Of a stretch of 44,194 nucleotides of DNA, positions 33,714-40,743 are shown in pieces. Origin of the DNA: Neoroseomonas oryzicola (GTDB taxonomy: Bacteria > Pseudomonadota > Alphaproteobacteria > Acetobacterales > Acetobacteraceae); NCBI RefSeq assembly GCF_012163135.1, contig NZ_JAAVUP010000009.1, positions 89,988-134,181 of the forward strand. The letters run 5' to 3'. Every line of letters starts with the position of its first letter. The first letter of the stretch is position 1. The notes beneath the pieces are model-generated. The model was not told the DNA's origin. It did no database searches and saw nothing but the letters and a program-made list of their open reading frames with translations. Both the position numbers and the translations under genes were made by a program.

Positions 33714-34496
33714 ATGCAAGCCGCCTGGGACCATGTGCTGATCACCGGGGCCTCCTCGGGCCTCGGGCGCGCGCTGGCGGAGGCCTGCGCCCGGCCCGGG
33801 GCCGTGCTGCATTTGTCGGGCCGCGACGCGGCGCGGCTGGACGCCGTGGCGGCCGCCTGCCGGTCCAGGGGCGCAGAGGTCCGGCCCGTGGTGCTGAGCG
33901 TCACCGATGCGGGGGCGATGCAGGACTGGATCGGCGGGGCGGGGCGTCTCGACCTCGTGATCGCCAATGCCGGGATCTCGGCCGGAACCGGCGGGGCGAC
34001 GGAGCCGCCGGCACAGTCCCGCGCCATCTTCGAGACCAATGTCACCGGCGTGCTGAACACTGCGTTGCCGGCGATCGAGGTCATGGCGACGCAGGCGCCG
34101 GGTACGGATGGCGTGCGCGGGCGGGTGGCGGTGATCGCCTCGCTGGCTGCCTTCGTCGCGGCGCCAGGCGCGCCGGCCTATTGCGCGACCAAGGCCGCGG
34201 TCCAGCGCTGGGCCGAGGCGCTGGACGCCACCGAGCGCCTGCGCGGCATCCGCCTCCATGCCATCTGCCCGGGCTATGTCCGAACGCCGATGACGGCGCG
34301 CAATTCCTTCCCGATGCCCTTCCTGATGGATGCGGAGGAGGCGGCGCGGCGCACGCTCGATGGCATCGCGCGCGGGCGGGTGCGGGTGGCCTATCCCTGG
34401 CCGACCTATGCGATGGCGCGCTTCGCCGGCGCGCTGCCGCCGGGGCTCCGGGAGTGGATCTTCTCTCGGATGCCGGCGAAGGACCAGGCGGGCTAG
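33714..34496 (+). CDS. SDR family oxidoreductase
   Basis: A 260-residue classical short-chain dehydrogenase. The cofactor motif is TGASSGLG (about 11-18), NAG is in IANAGIS, and the active site is YCATK with an upstream Ser in VAVIASLAAF. C-terminal residues include PGYVRTPMTARN. The start at 33714 has a GGAGGGG sequence upstream. It is divergent from yicC. The stop codon TAG lies within the CTAG target site used by the adjacent IS element, so the insertion has not changed the protein. Substrate is unknown. Confidence 0.9.
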   Translation: MQAAWDHVLITGASSGLGRALAEACARPGAVLHLSGRDAARLDAVAAACRSRGAEVRPVVLSVTDAGAMQDWIGGAGRLDLVIANAGISAGTGGATEPPAQSRAIFETNVTGVLNTALPAIEVMATQAPGTDGVRGRVAVIASLAAFVAAPGAPAYCATKAAVQRWAEALDATERLRGIRLHAICPGYVRTPMTARNSFPMPFLMDAEEAARRTLDGIARGRVRVAYPWPTYAMARFAGALPPGLREWIFSRMPAKDQAG

Positions 34497-35346
34497 GCCG
34501 TGTGGACTCTAGGGATTCCGGAGGTGGTTGTGGTGTGATTCAAGGCTGCCTTTCGGGAGGCGGCCTTGGGCGTATTGGATCGTCTGGTGTTGATCGACGC
34601 GGCGTGGGAGCGGATGGCGCCGCTGATCATCGGGCGGCCGGACCAGAAGGGCTCGACCGGCCGCGATAACCGGATGTTCGTCGAAGGTGTGCTGTGGATC
34701 GTGCGCACCGGTTCGCCCTGGCGCGATCTGCCGGACGTCTTCGGTGACTGGAACAGCGTGTTCCGCCGCTTCAGCCGCTGCAGCCAGAAAGGCGTGTGGC
34801 ATCGCATCTTCGCCGCCATGTCGGACGATCCCGACTTCGAGTACCTGATCGTCGACAGCACCATCATCCGAGCCCATCAGCACGCCGCAGGTGCCAAAAA
34901 GGGGGGGCTGAAGATCAGGCCCTTGGCCGCTCGCGCGGCGGCTTGAGCACCAAGATCCATATGGTAGTGCGAGGTCTCGGCGCGCCGGTGCGCCTTGCCC
35001 TGACAGCTGGCCAGCGTGGCGATTGTCCGCAGGCCTACGCGCTGATCGAGGGACTTCCGGCCGATGTCGTCATGGCCGACGCCGCCTACGATGCCGGCCC
35101 GCTACGCCAAGCCATCGCAGACAAGGGCGCCGTCGCCGTCATTCCAACCAACCCGACACGCACCCGACGACACCCGCTCGACAAACACCTCTACGGAGAG
35201 CGCCATCTGATCGAGTGCTGCTTCAGCAAGCTCAAACAGTTCCGACGCGTCGCCACGCGATACGAGAAGACCGCCAGGAACTACCTCAGCGTCGTCACTC
35301 TCGCCGCAACCATCCTATGGTTAAGGTAACTGTCCACACGGCCTAG
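34493..35346 (+). mobile_element. IS5 family (IS427-type) insertion sequence with CTAG flanks
   Basis: An 846-bp element (34497-35342) bounded by 11-bp perfect inverted repeats GCCGTGTGGAC and flanked on both sides by CTAG (34493-34496 and 35343-35346), taken as target duplication. Shared bases run to 15 if the palindromic CTAG is counted. It carries one DDE transposase in two frames. Its GC content is visibly lower than the surroundings. The insertion is between the SDR gene and the acyltransferase gene. Size, repeat length and target fit the IS427 group of IS5. Confidence 0.9.
34566..35329 (+). CDS. IS5/IS427-type DDE transposase, two frames joined by -1 shift
   Basis: Frame 1 (34566-34946) starts at TTG after a GGGAGG Shine-Dalgarno and gives the N-terminal half with the first catalytic Asp97 (LIVDSTIIRAHQHAAG). 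At A5G7 (34896-34907) a -1 slip on G GGG GGG joins it to the second frame, which continues as AEDQALGRSRGGLSTKIHMV and supplies Asp172 (MADAAYDAG) and Glu217 (GERHLIECCFSKLKQFRR), ending at 35329. The fused product has 254 residues and a full DDE triad. Whether the shift is programmed, as in many IS427 members, or a mutation or homopolymer read error cannot be told from sequence. Confidence 0.85.
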
Positions 35347-35417
35347 GGGCGATCGAAGCAGGAGTTTTCCGCCTCGCGGCTAGGAGGGTCCTAGCGCGCC
35401 ACGGGTAGGTTTGACCC

Positions 35418-36509
35418 ATGATGCACGCGCAGCGCGTAGCCATGGGCTCCACCGTCTCCGACCTGCACGCCGGGCAGGATCGAGTGACGGCGAACCGCGT
35501 CGCCTGGGTCGACGCCGCCAAGGGCATCGGCATCGTGCTCGTCGTGGTCGGCCATGCCCTCGGGGGGCTGATCGATGCCGGCATCACCCCGGTGCCGGAC
35601 TGGTTCCGGCCGGCGATGCTGGTGATCTACGCCTTCCACATGCAGCTGTTCTTCTTCCTGTCGGGGCTGTTCGTCCCGCGGCGGCTCGAGGCCGGACCGC
35701 GCGGCATCGCGCAGCGGGCGCTCACCGGGCTGGTCTGGCCCTACTTCCTGTGGGGAAGCGTCCAGATCCTCGCGATCCATGCCGCCGGGGCCTATGTGAA
35801 TGCCCCGATCGGCGATGTGGGCGTCGCGCTGAGGAACATGCTGTTCGCCTCTCCGCCGTCGCAGTTCTGGTTCCTCTATGTCCTGGTGATCGCGCTGGCG
35901 GCGGGTGCCGTGATGCTGCCGGCGATCGGCGCCGGCGGGATGCTGACCGTCGCGCTTGTGCTGCGGATCCTCGCGCCGGAGGACCTGCCGGTCGTGCTGT
36001 CCTTCACGGTGACGATGCTGCCCTGGTTCGCGCTGGGGTGCCTGTTCGGGGCGCGCGGGTGGTCGTTCGCCTTGCCGGACCTGTCCGCCCGGCGTGCCGC
36101 GCTGCTCGTGCTGGTGTGCGTGCTGGTTCTGGGCGCGACCTCGGCCGGATTGGTCGCGAGCGTCGGCATGCCGGCCTTTTCGACCTTCCGGGCGGGCGAG
36201 ATCGCGGGTCTCGCCTGGCGGCCCGAGGCGGCCGGGGCGGCGCTTGCGGGCATGACGGCCGTCCTGCTCCTCGCCATGCGGTGCCGGGGCGGCGCGCTGG
36301 GTCTGCTCGTCTTCCTCGGGCGGCAGAGCATGCCGATCTACCTGCTGCACGTCCTCGCCGTCGCCAGCACGCGGATCGTGCTGGCGAAGCTGGTCGGATG
36401 GGCCGATCCGGCGATCATCCTGGCGCAGATCGTGGCCGGCATCGCCGGGCCGCTGGCCGCGGCCTGGGTGGCGCGGCGGCTCGGGCTGGCGCGGCTCCTG
36501 GCCCTGTAG
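35418..36509 (+). CDS. Acyltransferase 3 family membrane protein
   Basis: A 363-residue polytopic protein of the acyltransferase-3 (OafA/YrhL/NolL) group with about ten membrane helices. The family's first helix motif is VAWVDAAKGIGIVLVVVGHA, with conserved His46, and the second is FHMQLFFFLSGLF. Such proteins O-acylate sugars or other surface molecules. Several ATG codons are possible (35418, 35421, 35442); no strong Shine-Dalgarno distinguishes them, and the true start may be the last, since the first 25 residues are polar. The IS lies 72 nt upstream and may have separated the gene from a previous promoter. Confidence 0.85.
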   Translation: MMHAQRVAMGSTVSDLHAGQDRVTANRVAWVDAAKGIGIVLVVVGHALGGLIDAGITPVPDWFRPAMLVIYAFHMQLFFFLSGLFVPRRLEAGPRGIAQRALTGLVWPYFLWGSVQILAIHAAGAYVNAPIGDVGVALRNMLFASPPSQFWFLYVLVIALAAGAVMLPAIGAGGMLTVALVLRILAPEDLPVVLSFTVTMLPWFALGCLFGARGWSFALPDLSARRAALLVLVCVLVLGATSAGLVASVGMPAFSTFRAGEIAGLAWRPEAAGAALAGMTAVLLLAMRCRGGALGLLVFLGRQSMPIYLLHVLAVASTRIVLAKLVGWADPAIILAQIVAGIAGPLAAAWVARRLGLARLLAL

Positions 36510-36539
36510 AACGCCTTCCGGCCTGTCGGCATCGGCACC

Positions 36540-36606
36540 GGCCCACACCCCACCCGGCCACCGCGCGACAGCATCCTGGATGGCTGGCCGGATGGGAGTG
36601 TGGGCC
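36540..36606. repeat. Long imperfect inverted repeat between convergent genes
   Basis: Arms at 36540-36560 and 36585-36606 match at about 20 of 22 positions (outer part GGCCCACAC / GTGTGGGCC), with a 24-nt centre. It lies between the convergent acyltransferase and EamA genes, as expected for a bidirectional terminator, but has no T tracts. Confidence 0.5.
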
Positions 36607-36630
36607 GCCGCCATCTGGTCGGACGATGCC

Positions 36631-37524
36631 CTAGCCGTGGCGGGACGCGGCTTTCGGCCGCGACGTGACCAGCCACACCGACGCCAGCACCACCCCGCCG
36701 CCCGCCACCACCTGCCACGACGGCACCTCGCCCAGCCAGGCCGCCGCGATGGCGGTGGAGAACACCGGCTGCAGGTAGCCCACCATCGCCGAATCCGCCG
36801 CTCGCGCCCGCATCGCGAGCCCCAGGAACAGCGTCAGCGGCACGGCGGTCGCGAAGATCGCGAGGACCATCGCCACCGCCCACACCTGCGGCGGCTGCAC
36901 CAGGGCCCCCGGACCGTCCACCATCAGCGCCAGGCTGCCCGACAGGATGCCCGAGACCGCCTGCTGCCCCAGCGCCAGTGCGGCCGCCGGCCCGCGATTG
37001 GCCCGCCGCACCCAGATGGTGCTCAGCGCGTAGGAGAAGGTCGCGGCCAGGATCAGCAGCGCGCCTTCCGCGCTCGCCCCGCCCAGGCCGCCCGCGCCGA
37101 CCACCAGCGCGATGCCGAGGAAGCCGAGACCGATGCCCGACAGCATCCGCGGCGTCGGCGTCTCCCCCTTCAGCAGCAACGCCGCAAGCAGCGTGACGAT
37201 CAGCGGGCCCGCCGCCTGCACGAGTGAGGCCGGCGCCGCTTCCATCCGCTGCAGCGCCATCGGCAGCAGGGTGTTCGGGATCACGCCGCTGAGCAGGCCG
37301 AGCACCAGCGACGTCACCAGGACGCTGCGCGTGATGCCGCCGAGCTCACGGCGGAACCACAGGAACAGGAAGACCACCACCGCCGCCAGGGCGCCACGCA
37401 GGCCGGCCAGCGCGAAGGGCGGAAGGTAGGCGGCGAGGTAGCGGATCAGCGGGAAGGCCGCGCCCCACAAGGCGGCGATCGTCACGAGGCGCAGCCAGAG
37501 CGCCAGGCCGGTGAGTGGTTCCAT
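36631..37524 (-). CDS. EamA/DMT superfamily transporter
   Basis: A 297-residue ten-helix drug/metabolite transporter made of two EamA repeats. The first repeat begins LVTIAALWGAAFPLIRYLA, and the second SAEGALLILAATFSYALSTI. The start at 37524 (MEPLTGLALWLRL) begins at the first helix; an ORF extension of 20 residues upstream is a translation of a dispersed hairpin repeat and is excluded. Substrate is unknown; family members export amino acids or other metabolites. Confidence 0.9.
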   Translation of the reverse strand: MEPLTGLALWLRLVTIAALWGAAFPLIRYLAAYLPPFALAGLRGALAAVVVFLFLWFRRELGGITRSVLVTSLVLGLLSGVIPNTLLPMALQRMEAAPASLVQAAGPLIVTLLAALLLKGETPTPRMLSGIGLGFLGIALVVGAGGLGGASAEGALLILAATFSYALSTIWVRRANRGPAAALALGQQAVSGILSGSLALMVDGPGALVQPPQVWAVAMVLAIFATAVPLTLFLGLAMRARAADSAMVGYLQPVFSTAIAAAWLGEVPSWQVVAGGGVVLASVWLVTSRPKAASRHG

Positions 37525-37532
37525 CTCGAAGT

Positions 37533-37577
37533 GCGGGGGAGGATGAACCTCCCCCGCGCCCCCTCCCTTCCTTGTCG
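37533..37577 (+). repeat. Dispersed G-stem hairpin repeat, copy D
   Basis: Stem GCGGGGGAGG / CCTCCCCCGC (about 37535-37544 and 37550-37559), then the tail GCCCCCTCCCTTCCTTG and TCGTGG. It lies between the nitroreductase and EamA genes, both on the minus strand, so as in copy A its hairpin-then-tail orientation opposes the flanking genes. Confidence 0.65.
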
Positions 37578-37614
37578 TGGTCACGCCGCCTGCGGCGACG
37601 CGACAGGTCTGGTC

Positions 37615-38301
37615 TCAGGCGCCGTCCCAGCCGAGGAAGGCGCAGAAGTCGCGCGCCGGGACGCGATCGGTGACGAGCGTGTTCACCGGCGCCTCCGGGT
37701 CCGCATGGCCGAGGGCCATGCCGCAGACGACGACCTCGTTCTCCGGGATCGGCAGATGCGCGCGGATGGTGCGGTGATGGGGCGCGAAGGCCGCCTGCGG
37801 GCAGGTGTCGAGACCCATGCCGCGCGCCGCCGTCATCACATTGCCGAGGAAGATGCCGTAGTCGAGCCAGGACCCGATCTCGAGCCGCCGGTCGATGGTG
37901 AAGACGATGCCGACCGGCGCGCCGAAGAAGTCGAAGTTCTTCGCGTGCTGGCGCTTCATCTTCTCCGCCTCGCCCCGCGCGATGCCGAGCAGGCCGTACA
38001 TGTCCCACCCGACCTTGCGGCGCCGGGCGAGGTAGGGCTCGAAGAAGGCATCGGGGTAGTAGCGGTACTCGGAGTCGACCGGCGTGCCGGCCAGCGCCTC
38101 CGCGACCAGCGCTTCGGACAGGCGCCGCAGCGGCTCCCCGGCCAGCGCATAGCCGCGCCAGGGCTGCATGTTCGTCCCCGAGGGCGCACGCGCGGCGATG
38201 TCGAGGAGGCGCTCGACCGTCTCGCGTGGCACCGGCGTCGGCAGGAAGGCGCGGATCGAGCGGCGGGAGGTGATCGCCGCCGCGACCGGATCCTCGTTCA
38301 C
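37615..38301 (-). CDS. Nitroreductase family protein
   Basis: A 228-residue FMN-dependent nitroreductase-fold protein. The N-terminal SRRSIRAFLPTPVPRE holds the FMN-binding arginines, ARAPSGTNMQPW is the second FMN motif, and GMALGHADPEAPVNTL is the family C-terminal motif. The start is the GTG at 38301, which overlaps the dihydroorotase stop as GTGA; no ATG exists before residue 45, so GTG is needed to retain the first FMN motif. Cotranscribed with the dihydroorotase. Substrate is unknown; nitro or quinone compounds are typical. Confidence 0.9.
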   Translation of the reverse strand: MNEDPVAAAITSRRSIRAFLPTPVPRETVERLLDIAARAPSGTNMQPWRGYALAGEPLRRLSEALVAEALAGTPVDSEYRYYPDAFFEPYLARRRKVGWDMYGLLGIARGEAEKMKRQHAKNFDFFGAPVGIVFTIDRRLEIGSWLDYGIFLGNVMTAARGMGLDTCPQAAFAPHHRTIRAHLPIPENEVVVCGMALGHADPEAPVNTLVTDRVPARDFCAFLGWDGA

Positions 38302-39632
38302 GCGCGCAGCGTGTCGGCGAAGGCGACGGGCTTGCCGACCGGCGTGCCCAGCACCTCGTCGTCCCGCATCACGACCTGGCCGCGCACGATGGTCCCCACC
38401 GGCCAGCCGGTGCAGACCGTGCCGTCGAAGGGCGTCCAGCCGGCCGGCGTCGCCAGCCAGTCGTTGCGGATCATGCGCTGGCGCTTGAGGTCGACCAGCG
38501 TGAAGTCGGCATCGTAGCCGGCCGCGAGCCGCCCCTTGTTCAGCGCGCCGTAGACCCGGGCCGGGCCGGCGCACATCAGGTCGACCAGGCGGGAGATCGA
38601 CAGCCTGCCGCTGGTGACGTGGTCGAGCATCAGCGGCACCAGGGTCTGCACGCCGGTCAGCCCCGCCGCGGTGTTGGGCCAGGGGCGTTCCTTCGCCTCG
38701 CGCGAATGGGGCGCGTGGTCGGACCCGATGCAATCCACCGTGCCGTCGTTCACCGCCGCCCAGGCGGCATCGAGGTGCCGCTGGTCGCGGATCGGCGGGT
38801 TCATCACCGCATAGCCGCCGAGGCGGTCATAGGCCTCGTCGGTCTGCGTCAGGTGGTTGAGCAGCACCTCGACCGTGCAGACGTCGCGGAAGTCGCGGAG
38901 GTAGGCGAGTTCCTCGGCGGTCGAGACGTGCAGGATATGTGCGGGGCGGCCGGTCTTGCGCGCGATCGCCATCAGCCGCTTGGTGCCGAGCAGCGCCGTC
39001 TCCACGTCGCGCCAGACCATGTGGTTGCGATGCGGCATGCCGACGGTGAACATCGGCTTGCGTTCCTGCAGCCGGTACTCGTCCTCGGAATGGTAGCAGA
39101 TGCGGCGGTGGCCGGAGCGCATCACGGCCTCGAGGCTCGCATCGTCCTCGACCAGCAGGTCGCCCGTGCTCGATCCGGCGAAGACCTTGATGGCGCAGAC
39201 ATTGGGCTGGCGTTCGAGCTCGGCGAGGTCCGCGATGTTCTTCTTGCTGGCGCCGACATAGAGCCCGACATCGCACCAGGCGCGGCCCTGCAGGAAGGCG
39301 CGCTTCTCGTCCAGGATGTCGCGGCTGACCACCGACTTCGCAGTGTTGGGCATGTCGAAGACGGCCGTCAGGCCGCCCAGCACGGCGGCCTTGGTGCCGG
39401 TCTCGATGCTTTCGACCGCGGGATCGCCCGGGTCGCGCAGGTGCACATGCGGGTCGATCAGGCCAGGCAGCACGTGCAGGCCGCCGCAATCGACGGTCTC
39501 GGCCGCCTCGGCATGGCGCAGGTTGCCCAGGGTGACGATGCGCCCCTCGCGCACGCCGACATCGGCCGCCTCGACGCCCCAAGGCGTCACGACATGCCCG
39601 CCGCGGAGAAGGAGGTCGAAACGTTCGGACAT
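38298..39632 (-). CDS. pyrC: Dihydroorotase
   Basis: A 444-residue cyclic amidohydrolase of the class I dihydroorotase/allantoinase type. Metal-binding His62 and His64 are in DPHVHLRDPG, the carboxylated Lys149 is in CAIKVFAGSS, further ligands are His181 in YHSEDEY and His235 in HILHVS, and the catalytic Asp305 is in IGSDHAPH. Length matches dihydroorotase. The start at MSERFDLLLRGG has GAGGAG upstream; 31 preceding in-frame codons lack protein character. The family also includes allantoinase and dihydropyrimidinase-like enzymes; dihydroorotase is preferred, and the carboxylated lysine context agrees. Nitroreductase follows by a 4-bp overlap. Confidence 0.87.
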   Translation of the reverse strand: MSERFDLLLRGGHVVTPWGVEAADVGVREGRIVTLGNLRHAEAAETVDCGGLHVLPGLIDPHVHLRDPGDPAVESIETGTKAAVLGGLTAVFDMPNTAKSVVSRDILDEKRAFLQGRAWCDVGLYVGASKKNIADLAELERQPNVCAIKVFAGSSTGDLLVEDDASLEAVMRSGHRRICYHSEDEYRLQERKPMFTVGMPHRNHMVWRDVETALLGTKRLMAIARKTGRPAHILHVSTAEELAYLRDFRDVCTVEVLLNHLTQTDEAYDRLGGYAVMNPPIRDQRHLDAAWAAVNDGTVDCIGSDHAPHSREAKERPWPNTAAGLTGVQTLVPLMLDHVTSGRLSISRLVDLMCAGPARVYGALNKGRLAAGYDADFTLVDLKRQRMIRNDWLATPAGWTPFDGTVCTGWPVGTIVRGQVVMRDDEVLGTPVGKPVAFADTLRA

Positions 39633-39730
39633 GCGCTGGCTCCTCGGTGATCCGGCGTCCTTGTCGCACCGGGCACCGCGCCCCGGAAGCCCCGGCGGGT
39701 TGCCGGTCCGGCCCTCGCAACCCAAATGCT

Positions 39731-39746
39731 GTGCTGCAATGCAGCA
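39731..39746. promoter_or_regulatory. PhaR-like palindrome containing the patatin gene start codon
   Basis: TGCTGCA-A-TGCAGCA (39732-39746), perfect 7-bp arms around A39739, includes an exact CTGC-AAT-GCAG. The ATG of the downstream lipase (39739-39741) is at its centre. A nearly identical site lies before cfa (29922-29937). Confidence 0.5.
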
Positions 39747-40731
39747 AAATCATGATCCGGCCGAGAGGCCGCTGGCCCTGGCGCTCCAGGGCGGCGGGTC
39801 CTTCGGCGCCTTCACCTGGGGCGTTCTGGACCGGCTTCTCGCCGAGCCCGGCTTGCCCTTCGCCGCCGCGAGCGGGGCGAGCGCTGGGGCGGTGAATGCC
39901 GTGTTGCTGGCGGATGGGCTGCTCGCCGGCGGGCGTGAGGAGGCGCAGGCGCGGCTGGCGCGATTCTGGCGGCTGCTGTCGGACCGCGCGGGCTTTGCGG
40001 GGCTTCCGGTGTTCGGCTCGATCCTCGCCGCGGCGGACCTGCACGTGCCGCACTTCGCCATGTCGCTGCCGGGATCGGATCCGTTGCGCGAGTTGCTCGG
40101 CGACCTGGTCGACTTCGCCCGCCTGCGGAAGGAACGGCCGCTCCCGCTGCTGATCGCCGCGACCCGCGTGCGGGACGGGGAGGCGCGGATCTTCCGCGAG
40201 GACGAGATCACGCTCGAGGCCGTGCTCGCCTCCGCCTGCCTGCCGATGCTGCGCGAGGCCGTGCAGATCGGGGGCGAGGACTACTGGGACGGCGGCTACA
40301 GCGCGAACCCGCCGCTGCGCGAACTGATCCGCGCCTCGCGCGCCGATGACCTGCTGCTGGTCCAGCTTGCCCCCGATGAGCGCGACACGACGCCGCGCCT
40401 GCGCCAGGACATCCGTCACCGTTCGCTTGAGATCGCCTTCTCCGCGCCGCTCAAGCGGGAACTCCAGGCGATCGAGGATATGAAGGCGCTCTGCCGCGAG
40501 GCGAGCCTGTTCCGCCCGCGGTCCTGCCGGGCCTTCGAGCGGCTGCGGATGCACCGGCTGTCCCTGTGGGAGTCGCTCGAGGACGCCGCAGGCGCCAATC
40601 CCGCCAACCTGTCCTGGCCCTTCGTGACCCGGCTGGCCGAGGCTGGCCGCGCCGCGGCGGATCGCTGGCGGTCGCCCGACGCCGTGCCCGCGAGCGAGGG
40701 AGCCCCGCTCGCCAAGGGTGGGCCGGCCTGA
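39739..40731 (+). CDS. Patatin-like phospholipase
   Basis: A 330-residue patatin-family serine esterase. The oxyanion-hole loop is LQGGGSFGAFTWG (17-28), the nucleophile Ser48 is in GASAG, and the dyad Asp184 in YWDGGYSANPP. Length is that of a single-domain patatin with a helical C-terminal part. The ATG at 39739 (MQQNHDPAERPL) is the only sensible start: upstream codons are antisense to dihydroorotase. There is no Shine-Dalgarno, and the ATG is at the centre of a palindrome, which suggests leaderless or specially regulated translation. It is divergent from dihydroorotase and converges on the pseudo-protease gene. Some homologues are linked to PHB granules; here that is only suggested by the palindrome. 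Confidence 0.9.
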   Translation: MQQNHDPAERPLALALQGGGSFGAFTWGVLDRLLAEPGLPFAAASGASAGAVNAVLLADGLLAGGREEAQARLARFWRLLSDRAGFAGLPVFGSILAAADLHVPHFAMSLPGSDPLRELLGDLVDFARLRKERPLPLLIAATRVRDGEARIFREDEITLEAVLASACLPMLREAVQIGGEDYWDGGYSANPPLRELIRASRADDLLLVQLAPDERDTTPRLRQDIRHRSLEIAFSAPLKRELQAIEDMKALCREASLFRPRSCRAFERLRMHRLSLWESLEDAAGANPANLSWPFVTRLAEAGRAAADRWRSPDAVPASEGAPLAKGGPA

Positions 40732-40743
40732 CGCCGGGCTGGG

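Noticed and set aside
34493..34883. Minus-strand open frames inside the IS
   Set aside because: Antisense to the transposase; this pattern is common in IS5 elements and there is no sign of a separate gene.
37525..37584. 20-codon N-terminal extension of the EamA transporter
   Set aside because: It is a translation of dispersed repeat copy D (GGGAGEVHPPPHF) and not a conserved N-terminus.
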